The notes under the pieces were generated by a model. It was not told where the DNA came from. It saw only the letters and a list, made by a program, of their open reading frames with translations, and made no database searches. 64,000 nucleotides of DNA from Monoglobus pectinilyticus (GTDB taxonomy: Bacteria; Bacillota; Clostridia; Monoglobales; Monoglobaceae), in NCBI RefSeq assembly GCF_002874775.1, contig NZ_CP020991.1:1493225-1557224 (forward strand), written 5' to 3'. A program made the position numbers and the translations under genes. How positions within the stretch are numbered: position 1 is the stretch's first letter; each line of letters begins with the position of its first letter. Shown here piece by piece: positions 46,301-55,355 of the stretch.

Positions 46301-46902
46301 GCTTTAACAGCGTCCCAGTCAACCAACTTTTTGAGGTCTTCGTATTCCATAACCTCGATTTTCTGAATTTCATGAGAAGTTCTGAAACCATCAAAGAAAT
46401 GAAGGAAAGGAACTCTTCCTTTTATTGAAGCCAGGTGAGCAACACCGCCCAAATCCATAACTTCCTGAACGCTTCCAGAAGCGAGCATTGCGAAACCTGT
46501 CTGGCGGCAAGCCATAACGTCCTGATGGTCGCCGAAAATGTTAAGAGCATGAGCCGCTAGAGCTCTGGCGCTTACATGGAAAACTGTCGGCAGTAATTCA
46601 CCAGCAATCTTATACATGTTAGGAATCATAAGGAGCAAGCCCTGTGAAGCCGTGAATGTACTTGTGAGAGCACCTGCCTGCAAAGCGCCGTGAACAGCAC
46701 CTGCCGCACCTGCCTCAGACTGCATTTCTACCATTTCCACTGTTTCGCCAAAAATATTCTTTTGGCCCTTTGCACTCCATTCATCAACGTACTCAGCCAT
46801 TGGTGAAGAAGGAGTGATAGGATAGATTGCTGCAACTTCCGTAAACGCGTATGCAACGTGTGCGGCAGCGCAGTTACCATCCATAGTCTTAAACTTAGCC
46901 AT
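43372..46902 (-). CDS. nifJ: Pyruvate:ferredoxin (flavodoxin) oxidoreductase
   Basis: 1176 residues, the single-chain PFOR form. It converts pyruvate and CoA to acetyl-CoA, CO2 and reduced ferredoxin, the central step of anaerobic fermentation. Domain I begins DGNCAAAHVAYAFTEVAAIYPITPSSPMAEY; domain II/III follow. The ferredoxin domain carries two 4Fe-4S motifs, CIQCNQCSASCPH and CLGCGVCANVCP, and the TPP domain has CAGCGETPY, GGDGWAYDIGYGGLDHV and NTGGQASKATP. AAGGAGG precedes the ATG. Codon use is that of a highly expressed gene. Own promoter and terminator. Confidence 0.97.
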   Translation of the reverse strand: MAKFKTMDGNCAAAHVAYAFTEVAAIYPITPSSPMAEYVDEWSAKGQKNIFGETVEMVEMQSEAGAAGAVHGALQAGALTSTFTASQGLLLMIPNMYKIAGELLPTVFHVSARALAAHALNIFGDHQDVMACRQTGFAMLASGSVQEVMDLGGVAHLASIKGRVPFLHFFDGFRTSHEIQKIEVMEYEDLKKLVDWDAVKAFKDNALNPEHPVLRGTAQNGDIYFQGREAANKYYDAIPDIVNEYMVEISKITGRDYKPFNYYGDPEATKVIVAMGSVCGAAEETVDYLRSKGEKVGVLEVHLYRPFSAKYFFNVMPKTVKKIAVLDRTKEPGSLGEPLYLDICNLYKDCADAPKIVGGRFGLGSKDTTPTQIVAVFKNLDEDEPKTNFTIGIVDDVTNLSLPLTETVNCSPEGTTRCKFWGFGSDGTVGANKDAIKIIGDNTDLYAQAYFDYDSKKSGGVTMSHLRFGKTPIKSTYLLDEADYIACHKPAYIHQYDLLEGLKKGGTFLLNCVWSDEELDEKLPASIKRYIAENNINFYTINAVDVAVKVGLGPTRINMVTQGAFFKLADVIPFDEAVGYIKAAIKKTYGKKGDEIVKMNCDAVDGAIDALHKVDVPASWKDAVDEPVCDCGKPEFITKVVEPVNAQRGNKLPVSTFVGIEDGTFETGTSRYEKRGVAVLVPEWDVSKCIQCNQCSASCPHAAIRPILLTDEEAANAPESFATKPAMGPELKGLQYRMQVAPLDCLGCGVCANVCPEKVQAITMKPIDEVADTEEGNWEYAMTVPNKANLVDTKKSIKNSQFAMPYLEFSGACAGCGETPYIKLITQLFGDRMMIANATGCTSIWGGSAPSMPYCKDECGRGPAWANSLFEDNAEFGLGMVVANKKVRETLVSRMNSVMDDVDAKLADAFKAWIAGKDDADASKAAAEDIKALIKDADMSNPAIKEIADRTDYLVKRSQWVFGGDGWAYDIGYGGLDHVIASNEDINIFVVDTEVYSNTGGQASKATPTAAIAKFAAAGKRVKKKDLGMIATTYGYVYVAQIALGSNMQQALTAIKEAEAYPGPSLIIAYAPCINHGIKARGGMGNSIAEEKKAVECGYWHLWRYNPQAPEGTNPFTLDSKAPQGGIKDFMKGENRYLQLLKAFPDEAEGLFDKAEKDLTERYETYLRKSKEDYAE

Positions 46903-47002
46903 TTTGTTTTTCCTCCTTGGATATAACTAAAAATTAATTTTTTTCAAAGTTAAACGGCTATGTTAACAGCGTTTTTACGCGCTTTTTCCACAACCTAGTA
47001 AA

Positions 47003-47031
47003 AGTATAGCATACTATTCTATTAAATTCAA
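47003..47031 (-). promoter_or_regulatory. Promoter of the PFOR gene
   Basis: On the minus strand TTGAAT (47031-47026), 17 bases, TATACT (47008-47003), leaving a leader of about 90 nt. Confidence 0.65.
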
Positions 47032-47141
47032 ATGTTTTTCTGAAAAAAATATAAAAAAGTTTAAATTTCTTTTATTATTTTTAATAAATCTGTAGTTAGG
47101 ATAAAATTACCATATAGTCGAATATTTTACATAAGAAAGTA

Positions 47142-47170
47142 TTTACTAATTTGTTATGATATGGTATAAT
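47142..47170 (+). promoter_or_regulatory. Promoter of the AI-2E exporter gene
   Basis: TTTACT (47142-47147), 17 bases, TATAAT (47165-47170). The 348-base gap between PFOR and this gene holds only these divergent promoters. Confidence 0.65.
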
Positions 47171-47250
47171 TCGGTAGGTTGTATAAGATTTGTATTTTGT
47201 TTTTAGAAAGAACTTGTATATAAATATATGAAGAAAAGGAGGTAAACATT

Positions 47251-48450
47251 ATGAAGTGGAAAGAGCTTACTAAATACCTCAGTTTATTTGTGTTTGCAGT
47301 GGCGGTTATCGCGGTTTACAAAACATTTGATAATTTCGGAAGAATATTAGACTTCTTTCATGAGGTAATAACGCTTTTATATCCGTTTATTATTGGGTTT
47401 GTTATAGCTTATGTTCTGCTTGTGCCCTGCCGGTTTATTGAAAATCTGCTGGCAAAGCGCTCCACGCCGTTTTTGGTTAAACATCGCAGAGCGATTGCTG
47501 TTTCTACTATATATATAGTGTTTGTGGCAGTAATTGTACTTTCGCTTGTTGCGATTATACCTGCTGTAGTCAGCAACCTTATGGATTTTTATAATAACCT
47601 GCCGTCGCTGATTGGCGATTTTGTTAACTGGTTTAATTCTCTGAATTTGGGAGTTACCATTGGAGACGGCACAATACAGCAAATATTTGACAATGAGTTT
47701 TTCTCATTTCAGAAGATGCTGTCATACCTGAATTTTGATAATGTGAACAAATACGCTCAGGGCGTTATAAACGCCGGTTCAGGACTGTTTAAGGTGTTTA
47801 TGGGAATAATTATATCAGTTTATATATTAATTGACAGAACTAATCTTAAACAGAGCATGTTTAGATTCGGTAAATTGCTTTTTAGAGAGAAGACTAGAAA
47901 TTTCTTGGTTAAATATCTCAGCAGAATTAATGAGTTTGCGAATAAGTATATTTATTGTATGCTTGTGGATGCGATAATCATATTTATTGCTTCATTTATT
48001 ATTCTATCTGTTGAAGGAGTTAAGTACGCGCCGCTTTTGGCTCTTATGCTTGGCGCGTTTAATCTGATACCGTATTTCGGGGCTATTACGGCAACAGTCC
48101 TGACAGGTGTTATAACAGTGTTTACAGGGTCTTTAACACTGGCTATCGTAGCTGTTGTTTCGATGATAATTCTGCAGCAGCTTGATTCTAACCTGATACA
48201 GCCAAAGCTTTTGTCAGGTTCACTGCAGATAAAACCGTTCTGGGTAATATTCGGTATCCTTTTGGGCGGCGGGCTGTTCGGTGTAGTTGGAATTTTCCTG
48301 GCGGTACCTATCACTGCTCTTTGCAGAAGTATATTGATTGATATAATGGATTATCAGGATACAAAAGAAATGACCCAGGCGGTTAGCTCTGTGGATGAAA
48401 AAGTTTTTGACAGACCGTCTAAGACGTCTCCAAAGGACGCAGAAAAGTAA
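47251..48450 (+). CDS. AI-2E family transporter (PerM/YdbI-like permease)
   Basis: 399 residues, AAGGAGG before the ATG. About eight hydrophobic segments in the family pattern: two at the N-terminus (about 10-65), one near 75-100, a soluble segment, then a cluster from about 175 to 375 including LNLIPYFGAITATVLTG and GGGLFGVVGIFLAVPI, the conserved C-terminal motifs. Members include the putative AI-2 exporter TqsA and sodium/proton antiporters, so the substrate is open. A hydrophilic, lysine-rich tail ends the protein. The comEC-like gene follows after about 30 bases. Confidence 0.9.
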   Translation: MKWKELTKYLSLFVFAVAVIAVYKTFDNFGRILDFFHEVITLLYPFIIGFVIAYVLLVPCRFIENLLAKRSTPFLVKHRRAIAVSTIYIVFVAVIVLSLVAIIPAVVSNLMDFYNNLPSLIGDFVNWFNSLNLGVTIGDGTIQQIFDNEFFSFQKMLSYLNFDNVNKYAQGVINAGSGLFKVFMGIIISVYILIDRTNLKQSMFRFGKLLFREKTRNFLVKYLSRINEFANKYIYCMLVDAIIIFIASFIILSVEGVKYAPLLALMLGAFNLIPYFGAITATVLTGVITVFTGSLTLAIVAVVSMIILQQLDSNLIQPKLLSGSLQIKPFWVIFGILLGGGLFGVVGIFLAVPITALCRSILIDIMDYQDTKEMTQAVSSVDEKVFDRPSKTSPKDAEK

Positions 48451-48482
48451 AACGGTAATAAATATGGAAGGCTGTGAAATAC

Positions 48483-50165
48483 ATGACCGGCAAAATCGTA
48501 AAGTTTTCATTCTTTAGGGTGCGGTATCTCGTGTGTTTTGCGGTCTTCTTTTTGTTTGCGCTTGTTCTTTCAATAACGGGAGGTTTTGATGAGATAAATG
48601 GAGGGAGAACCGCTGTAATAATTTCTGTTTTAGTTTTATTATCCGCAGCTGTTTTGTTTATAGTTATATCGGTTTTCGACCGCAGTCTTAGGATGAAGCC
48701 GGATTTATTAAACAGACTGATTGCAGCCGTATGTATTCTATCGGCAATAGGCGTAGGGATAGGTTATCCTGCAGCATATAAAATGGCTTTATATAATAAG
48801 CTGAATGATTTTGACCATGTGTACTCGCAGGTGTATGCCAAAGTAATATCTGAGCCTGCTTTAAGCTCCAGCGGCAAGAGTGTTGGTATGACTGTCAGAG
48901 TGGAATACATATCAGGAGACGGCAAGACGCTTGAGAATCCTAAAAGTAAGTTTAAAGTATATCTGCCCAGCGGCAGCAATGTCAGGTATGGAATGGGAAT
49001 AAGCTTTAAAGCTGAACTCGGCAGACCTGAGGAAAAGTTGGGTGATTTTTATTATCGCAGGCAATTGCTTAGTCAGGGTTGTTATATGTCCGTATATGCC
49101 AACAGTTTCAGTGAATACCGGCCGAAAGAAACTATGTGGGACAAATTCTGCGGTGTTGGTATAATGATTCGCGGAAAAGTATCAGAATATGCTGATTATA
49201 TATTAGCGGGCAGTGAAGAAAGCGGATTGCTTAAAGGAATATTAATTGGCGACAAAAATGACTTTTCTGAAAACTTATACTCAGATATGTCAAAGTCCGG
49301 ATTTATGCATATAGCCGCTGTGTCAGGACTTCATGTTTCATTTTTGTGCGCTCTTTTAGGAGTGCTCCTTTCGGCTTTCAGCAAGAAAATAAGAATAGCG
49401 GTTACAGTTCCGGTGCTTATATTATTTGCTTCGGTGGCCGCATTTACTCCATCTGTAAACCGTGCTGTTATTATGATGTCCATATTTTTGTTTTCGTACC
49501 TGCTTATGAAAGACCCGGACCCTGTGACGTCTTTATTTACCGCGGCACTGGTATTAGTTGCGGTCAATCCATATGTTGTGTTTAACCTAAGTTTTATTTT
49601 GTCATTCAGCGCTACTCTGTCATTGTTGATTTTTGCAAGACCTTTGACCGCTATTTCGAAAGCCGGAGCGGAAAAAGCGTCAGAAAAGATTTTTGAATTG
49701 ACTTTGTTTAAGAGGTTTGTTAAAAACACCAAAGTTTTAAAGAATAATATAGTAAAGAGTATATCCTGGCTGCTTGACGCGTTTTTGGTTCCGCTGGCTT
49801 GTCAGATAGGAGTTATGCCTATTTTGGCGTATTATTTCGAAAGAATTTCAATTGGCTCAATTGTTGGAAATATAATAGTGATACCGTCAACCATGATAGT
49901 ATTTGTGGTTGGGTTTATTAACTTTTTAATTTACTGTATTTATCCTCCGCTCAGCGGGTTATTGTCCCTTATTATAATAAGGCCGTTTTTAAGATTAATA
50001 AGAGGAACTGCGGGTCAGTTATCAGGTCTTAGTTATGTACCGGGACTAAAGATGTCTTTATTTAGCATAATAGTATATTATATACTTGCCGCCGCATTTT
50101 ACTATTTTTTGACCTTTGTTTTAAAAAAGATAAAGAGTGCTACGAAAAACGCCGAAAAACTGTAG
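48483..50165 (+). CDS. comEC: ComEC/Rec2 competence-type membrane protein, without the C-terminal nuclease-like domain
   Basis: 560 residues from ATG 48483 (GGAAGG 11 bases upstream; GTG 48474 is closer but too close). The N-terminal helices precede a soluble OB-like domain (DUF4131, about 95-200). The competence domain has the signature FMHIAAVSGLHVSFLCALLG and many helices up to about 550. The protein stops there, whereas many ComEC proteins continue with a metallo-beta-lactamase domain. ComEC forms the inner-membrane channel for single-stranded DNA uptake. No comEA is adjacent. Confidence 0.9.
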   Translation: MTGKIVKFSFFRVRYLVCFAVFFLFALVLSITGGFDEINGGRTAVIISVLVLLSAAVLFIVISVFDRSLRMKPDLLNRLIAAVCILSAIGVGIGYPAAYKMALYNKLNDFDHVYSQVYAKVISEPALSSSGKSVGMTVRVEYISGDGKTLENPKSKFKVYLPSGSNVRYGMGISFKAELGRPEEKLGDFYYRRQLLSQGCYMSVYANSFSEYRPKETMWDKFCGVGIMIRGKVSEYADYILAGSEESGLLKGILIGDKNDFSENLYSDMSKSGFMHIAAVSGLHVSFLCALLGVLLSAFSKKIRIAVTVPVLILFASVAAFTPSVNRAVIMMSIFLFSYLLMKDPDPVTSLFTAALVLVAVNPYVVFNLSFILSFSATLSLLIFARPLTAISKAGAEKASEKIFELTLFKRFVKNTKVLKNNIVKSISWLLDAFLVPLACQIGVMPILAYYFERISIGSIVGNIIVIPSTMIVFVVGFINFLIYCIYPPLSGLLSLIIIRPFLRLIRGTAGQLSGLSYVPGLKMSLFSIIVYYILAAAFYYFLTFVLKKIKSATKNAEKL

Positions 50166-50208
50166 TTTTATAAGATAAAAAATTTTTTGACTTTTTTGCA
50201 AAAAACTA

Positions 50209-50236
50209 TTGACAAATAAAAAAATCGTGCTATAAT
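50209..50236 (+). promoter_or_regulatory. Promoter of the ctsR operon
   Basis: TTGACA (50209-50214), 16 bases, TATAAT (50231-50236); CtsR heptads begin 11 bases downstream. Confidence 0.85.
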
Positions 50237-50246
50237 ATAAAACAAA

Positions 50247-50269
50247 GGTCAAAGAAAGTCAAAGTCAAA
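50247..50269 (+). promoter_or_regulatory. CtsR operator with three heptads
   Basis: GGTCAAA (50247-50253), 3 bases, AGTCAAA (50257-50263) is the exact CtsR consensus RGTCAAA-N3-RGTCAAA. A third AGTCAAA (50263-50269) overlaps by one base, and a reverse-oriented TTTGACT lies upstream at 50186-50192. The site covers the expected transcription start. Confidence 0.9.
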
Positions 50270-50308
50270 TTATTATGCTGGAAAGTTGATAAGGGAAGTG
50301 GTTAAGAA

Positions 50309-50761
50309 ATGAAGCTCAGTAATATAATAGAGGATTTTATTAACGAAATGCTTAGAGAAGCGAATGGAGGAGAGATAGAGCTGAAACGTAACGCGCTTGC
50401 AGAAAAATTCAGCTGTGTGCCGTCACAAATCAATTATGTCATTACAACGAGGTTTTCGCCTGAGAGAGGGTATTTGGTTGAAAGCAGAAGAGGCGGCGGC
50501 GGATATATTAGAATTACTCCCGTTGCCTGCGGAGACAAAAGTGCTAAATTGATGCATGTGATAAATTCTATAGGAGACAGGATAACATATGCTGACGCAT
50601 ATGCAATGGTAAAAAATTGTTTTGACTATGACTTAATAGACGGAAGAGAGGCAAAGATAATTATAAGCGCACTGAATGAAAAGTCTTTGCCGCTTAAACA
50701 GCCGGTTCAGGATGAAATCAGAGCAAGGATTCTTAAAAATATGCTGATTAGCGCCGCCTGA
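50309..50761 (+). CDS. ctsR: Transcriptional repressor of class III stress genes CtsR
   Basis: 150 residues. The N-terminal winged HTH (LAEKFSCVPSQINYVITTRF) ends in the glycine-rich wing SRRGGGGYIRI that senses heat; the C-terminal dimerisation domain has YADAYAMV and the final EIRARILKNML. It represses its own operon, including clpC, through the operator just upstream. GGAAG precedes the ATG. Confidence 0.95.
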   Translation: MKLSNIIEDFINEMLREANGGEIELKRNALAEKFSCVPSQINYVITTRFSPERGYLVESRRGGGGYIRITPVACGDKSAKLMHVINSIGDRITYADAYAMVKNCFDYDLIDGREAKIIISALNEKSLPLKQPVQDEIRARILKNMLISAA

Positions 50762-50787
50762 ATCAGAAAAAGAAAGGAATGATATTT

Positions 50788-51318
50788 ATGAAATGCCAAA
50801 TTTGCGGAAAAAATGAGGCCGTTCAGGATATATACTGTAATATAAACGGAAAGAAAAGCAGGCTTAAAGTATGCCGCGACTGTTCAAAGCAGATTGCGGA
50901 CAGTATTATTCCGGGACATGGTTCACTTTATGACAGCGTAGGATTAGGAAATTTGACTTCTGCTCTTTATAGTTTGACAGGAGGACATATGCCCGGGGCT
51001 GCTGAACCTGAAATATTGCAGGCGGTGAATAAATGCCCGGTATGCGGTATGACTTATGAGATGTTTGCTTCAAACGGAAAGCTTGGATGCGGAGAATGTT
51101 ATAAAACGTTTCATGACAGGCTGTTGCGTCCGCTAAAACAGATTCACGGAACTTATGAACATGTTGGAAAGATACCGGAAAGGGCCGGAGGTTCTTTGAA
51201 AACATCCAAAAAGCTTGAAAAGCTGAAAAGCCAGCTTGATTCAGCGGTTTTGAGACAGGAGTTTGAAAGAGCCGCTGAACTGCGTGATGAAATAAGAAAG
51301 CTGAAAGGGGATGAATAA
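50788..51318 (+). CDS. mcsA: McsA, activator of the arginine kinase McsB
   Basis: 176 residues from ATG 50788 (AAAGGA 9 bases upstream; ATG 50779 abuts that site). Two zinc-finger pairs: CQICG with CRDC, and CPVCG with CGEC. A UVR motif (KLEKLKSQLDSAVLRQEFERAAELRDEIRKL) forms the C-terminal coiled part. In Bacillus it stimulates McsB and helps CtsR control. Third member of the operon follows after 3 bases. Confidence 0.92.
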   Translation: MKCQICGKNEAVQDIYCNINGKKSRLKVCRDCSKQIADSIIPGHGSLYDSVGLGNLTSALYSLTGGHMPGAAEPEILQAVNKCPVCGMTYEMFASNGKLGCGECYKTFHDRLLRPLKQIHGTYEHVGKIPERAGGSLKTSKKLEKLKSQLDSAVLRQEFERAAELRDEIRKLKGDE

Positions 51319-51321
51319 GTA

Positions 51322-52344
51322 ATGTGGTATAACGAATTTGGAAAAGACGGAGATGTTGTACTGTCGTCAAGAGTAAGGCTGGCGCGCAATTTGGACGGAG
51401 TTCCGTTCCCTCTTGCCGCCAATGAAAAACAGCAGGAGGAAGTTCTTGATAAATGCAGGGGTGCGCTTCTTGACAAAGGCGATAATACGCTTGAAGAGCT
51501 TGATTTAAAGTTTATTGACCTTTCTAAAATGGAGGATTATGAAAAACAAGCCATAGCGGAATGCCACCTTATAAGTCCCCAGATGATAAATAATGATAAG
51601 AGGCGTGGTTTGATACTTAGCGGTGACAGCCGGGTGAGTATAATGATAAATGAGGAAGACCACCTGAGAATCCAGTGTATGGAGCCGGGATTTGAGATTG
51701 ATAAATGTTTTGACACTGCCAATAAAATTGACGATCATATTGAAGAAAGCCTTGACTATGCGTTTGATAAGGATTTTGGATATCTGACCTGCTGTCCTAC
51801 GAATGCCGGAACAGGCTTGAGAGCGTCAGTTATGGTGCATCTGCCGGGATATGTGCTTACAGGTAAGTTTAACGAGCTTGCAGCGTCGCTTTCACAGCTG
51901 GGGCTAACCGTCCGCGGTATATTCGGCGAAGGCTCAAAAGGTTTAGGGAATATATTCCAAATATCCAATCAGCTTACTTTGGGAGTTTTAGAGGAGGATA
52001 TAACCGAAAGATTAAACCAAATTGTTTCTGAAGTAGTTTCAAATGAGCGTGAGCTTAGACGGCTTTTGTATAAAAATGACAAATATAAACTAGAAGATAG
52101 AATAATGCGTTCATATGGAATACTTAAAAACGCTGTTATAATGAGTTCGGATGAGGCTATGAAACGTTTATCAGACATTCGCTTGGGAGTTTCTCTGGAA
52201 ATTATAAAGGATATAAAATATGAGACATTAAATGAAATTACCTATTCGATACTTCCGGCAAATATAATAAAGAACTATAACACTGCAAATGAATTCTCCC
52301 GCGACCTTAAACGCGGTGAGATAATTAAAGAAAGGATGTGTTAA
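51322..52344 (+). CDS. mcsB: Protein arginine kinase McsB
   Basis: 340 residues, phosphagen-kinase fold: [19 protein letters not shown] at the N-terminus, [11 protein letters not shown] (nucleotide-binding Arg), [24 protein letters not shown] with the loop of the family, and [21 protein letters not shown]. It marks misfolded proteins with phospho-arginine for ClpC-ClpP degradation. Its stop overlaps the region of the clpC ribosome binding site, coupling the two. Confidence 0.95.
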   Translation: MWYNEFGKDGDVVLSSRVRLARNLDGVPFPLAANEKQQEEVLDKCRGALLDKGDNTLEELDLKFIDLSKMEDYEKQAIAECHLISPQMINNDKRRGLILSGDSRVSIMINEEDHLRIQCMEPGFEIDKCFDTANKIDDHIEESLDYAFDKDFGYLTCCPTNAGTGLRASVMVHLPGYVLTGKFNELAASLSQLGLTVRGIFGEGSKGLGNIFQISNQLTLGVLEEDITERLNQIVSEVVSNERELRRLLYKNDKYKLEDRIMRSYGILKNAVIMSSDEAMKRLSDIRLGVSLEIIKDIKYETLNEITYSILPANIIKNYNTANEFSRDLKRGEIIKERMC

Positions 52345-52346
52345 TT

Positions 52347-54857
52347 ATGTTTGAGAACAGATTTACAGAAAGCGCGCAGAACGCTATAAATTTGGCGGCT
52401 GAGAGCGCAATGGAACTGGGACACAACTATGTTGGGACAGAACATATGCTTTTAGGGCTTATAAAAGAAGGCGACGGTGTTGCCGCAAAGATTTTAGAGT
52501 CCAATGATATAAATGAAGAAAATGTTACCGAAGCTATACGCGAGATGCTCGGAACAGGCGAGCCTGTTAAGGAAATGCCGAACAGCTTTACTCCAAGAAC
52601 AAAATATGTTGTTCAGCGCAGTGCAGTGGAAGCCAGAAGACTGGGACATAATTATGTCGGAACAGAACATCTTCTCATAGCATTGCTTAGGGAAACCAGC
52701 AGTATTGCGGCAAAGATACTGATTTCGCTCGGAGCAAACCCTCAGAAACTATATTCGGATGTTTTAAATATGCTAAGCGACGATGACGGCGAGGCAATTG
52801 GAAACGGTTCGCAGTACGGAGGTTATGGGCAGTATGGAACCGGAGATAATTCGGAAAAACAGTCAGGCCGCAGTCAGAAGAGCGACTGTCCTACTTTGAT
52901 GAAGTTTGGGAGAGACTTGACGCAGATGGCGCGTGAAGGAAAGCTTGACCCGATAATTGGTAGAGATAAAGCTATTGAGCGTGTTATACAGATACTGAGC
53001 AGGCGTTCAAAGAATAATCCTTGTTTAATTGGTGAGCCGGGAGTAGGAAAAACTGCGGTTGCTGAGGGGCTTGCTCAAAAAATAGCAAATGGCGAAGTTC
53101 CTGAGATATTAAAAGATAAAAGAGTAATAACTCTTGAAATGTCGTCAATGCTTGCCGGAGCAAAGTACCGAGGTGAGTTTGAGGAAAGGCTCAAGAAGGC
53201 AATGGATGAGATACGCAAGTCCGGAAAGATAATTTTATTCATTGACGAGCTTCATACGATAATTGGAGCGGGTGCGGCAGAGGGAGCTATAGATGCCGCA
53301 AATATTCTAAAGCCGGCGCTTTCAAGAGGAGAAATACAAATTGTTGGAGCCACGACACTTGGAGAATACAGAAAATATATTGAGAAAGACGCGGCGCTTG
53401 AGAGACGTTTTCAGCCAATAACTCTTGACGAGCCTACACCTGAAGAGACCCTCGAGATTTTGAAAGGAATCAGAGATAAGTATGAGGCGCATCACAGAGT
53501 AAAGATATCTGACAAAGCACTCGAAGCGGCTGTAAATCTTTCGATTAGATATATTTCAGACAGATTTCTTCCTGATAAGGCTATTGACCTCATTGATGAG
53601 GCAGCGTCCAGGCTTAAACTGAAAAATATGACAGCGCCGCCTGACGTGCGTGAGATCGAGGAGAAAATAGAAGCGGTGAAAGCTGAGAAAGAAGCCGCTA
53701 TAACTACCCAGGAATACGAAAGGGCAGCGAAACTCAGGGATGATGAAAAATCTTTGCGTGAAAAGCTGCGTGAGACTAAAGAAAACTGGTCAAAGGATAA
53801 TGTGAACTCAGATTCAGAAGTTACTGAAAATGAGATAGCAGAGATTATTTCACTCTGGACAGGTATCCCGGTAAAAACACTTGAGGAAAGCGAAAGCGAG
53901 AGACTTCTCCGGTTGGAGGAAATACTGCACAGCAGAGTTGTCGGTCAGGACGAGGCGGTTAAAGCTGTGGCAAAAGCTATAAGAAGAGGGCGTGTGGGTC
54001 TTAAAGACCCGAAGAGGCCGATTGGTTCATTTATATTCTTAGGGCCGACCGGTGTTGGTAAAACGGAACTCTCAAAAGCGCTTGCTGAGGCCATGTTCGG
54101 AGATGAGGATTCAATTATAAGAGTTGATATGTCCGAGTATATGGAAAAGCACTCTGTTTCCAAAATGGTGGGTTCGCCTCCGGGATACGTTGGATTTGAC
54201 GAGGGAGGACAGCTTACCGATAAGGTGAGAACAAAGCCATATTCAGTAATATTGTTTGATGAAATAGAAAAAGCTCATCCGGATGTATTCAATATTCTGC
54301 TCCAAATTTTGGAAGACGGTATACTGACGGACAGCCAGGGAAGAAGGGTGGATTTTAGAAATACCATTATCATAATGACTTCAAACCTCGGAGCCCGCTT
54401 AATAACCGGCGGAGGAACAAAACAGCTGGGATTTTCTGCTATGGACGACGATGCCGAGAGCGAGAGGGATTACGCACAAATTAAAGAAGATGTGCTCGGA
54501 GAACTAAAGCAAGCATTTAAGCCTGAATTTTTAAATAGGGTAGACGAGATTATTGTTTTCCATAAGCTTACTAAGTCTAATATTAAAGAAATTGCAGTTA
54601 AAATGCTGGAATCTTTAGGCAACAGGCTAAGGGATAATGGAATAACGGCAGAGTTTACTGAAAGCGCTGTTGAAAAGATTTCTGAAAACGGATTTGACGA
54701 TAATTATGGAGCAAGACCTTTAAGACGCGCTATCCAGTCTGATATAGAAGATATGGTTGCGGAAAGTATGCTTGAAGGAAAGATTAAACCCGGAGACGCA
54801 GTAACGATAGACTATAAAGATGATAAATTTGACTGCGGAAAAAAGGTTGAGGTATAA
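52347..54857 (+). CDS. clpC: ClpC, Hsp100/AAA+ unfoldase
   Basis: 836 residues from ATG 52347. Two Clp_N repeats (about 1-145) share the NYVGTEH(M/L)L motif and bind phospho-arginine and adaptors. AAA-1 has Walker A GEPGVGKT (about 229-236), a UVR-containing coiled-coil middle domain (about 410-470) follows, and AAA-2 has Walker A GPTGVGKT (about 566-573) and a [10 protein letters not shown] sensor-2 region. The ClpP-binding loop is expected at [10 protein letters not shown]. It feeds ClpP. Unlike in Bacillus, radA does not follow; a terminator and a repeat array do. Confidence 0.97.
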   Translation: MFENRFTESAQNAINLAAESAMELGHNYVGTEHMLLGLIKEGDGVAAKILESNDINEENVTEAIREMLGTGEPVKEMPNSFTPRTKYVVQRSAVEARRLGHNYVGTEHLLIALLRETSSIAAKILISLGANPQKLYSDVLNMLSDDDGEAIGNGSQYGGYGQYGTGDNSEKQSGRSQKSDCPTLMKFGRDLTQMAREGKLDPIIGRDKAIERVIQILSRRSKNNPCLIGEPGVGKTAVAEGLAQKIANGEVPEILKDKRVITLEMSSMLAGAKYRGEFEERLKKAMDEIRKSGKIILFIDELHTIIGAGAAEGAIDAANILKPALSRGEIQIVGATTLGEYRKYIEKDAALERRFQPITLDEPTPEETLEILKGIRDKYEAHHRVKISDKALEAAVNLSIRYISDRFLPDKAIDLIDEAASRLKLKNMTAPPDVREIEEKIEAVKAEKEAAITTQEYERAAKLRDDEKSLREKLRETKENWSKDNVNSDSEVTENEIAEIISLWTGIPVKTLEESESERLLRLEEILHSRVVGQDEAVKAVAKAIRRGRVGLKDPKRPIGSFIFLGPTGVGKTELSKALAEAMFGDEDSIIRVDMSEYMEKHSVSKMVGSPPGYVGFDEGGQLTDKVRTKPYSVILFDEIEKAHPDVFNILLQILEDGILTDSQGRRVDFRNTIIIMTSNLGARLITGGGTKQLGFSAMDDDAESERDYAQIKEDVLGELKQAFKPEFLNRVDEIIVFHKLTKSNIKEIAVKMLESLGNRLRDNGITAEFTESAVEKISENGFDDNYGARPLRRAIQSDIEDMVAESMLEGKIKPGDAVTIDYKDDKFDCGKKVEV

Positions 54858-54912
54858 ACTAATTTAACAACTACACAAATTTATTTGTATTTACACTCCT
54901 TGAATTAAAAAC

Positions 54913-54940
54913 CGGCGGGCAATTTTGTCCGCCGATTTTT
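54913..54940 (+). terminator. Terminator of the ctsR-clpC operon
   Basis: CGGCGGGCA pairs with TGTCCGCCG (one G-T pair), followed by TTTTT. Confidence 0.88.
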
Positions 54941-55355
54941 ATTTTAGTTAAAAGTAAAAAAATAACTATACCATAATAATATTTTAAATTAAAAAGTTAT
55001 GTGCATAAAGACGCAATTAAAAAACATTTTTAAAAATTGATATTGATATTTTGAACAGTATATTTTATATGGCTACTATATGTTTAAAACTTATAAAAGT
55101 TTTTATAGCATACCATTTTAAAAACAGTGTTTGAAAGATAACATATAATTTTAAGCTATCTTTGTTCAACTCTGCGTCATAAAGAAGTAATATAGATTGA
55201 ATAGTCAGAAATTAATTGAGGTAGAAGATAGGTATAATTATACAATTATATAAAAACAGATTTATAAAACAAAAAATAATAAGTCGGCAAAATCAACAAA
55301 ATGAACAAAGAATATTAATTAAAAAAATAAAAAGAAATAATAAAATGAAGTAAGC
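54941..55355. other. AT-rich non-coding region before the tandem repeat array
   Basis: No frame with a ribosome binding site and no hairpin/T-tract pair is seen. Composition is very AT-rich throughout. Confidence 0.45.
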
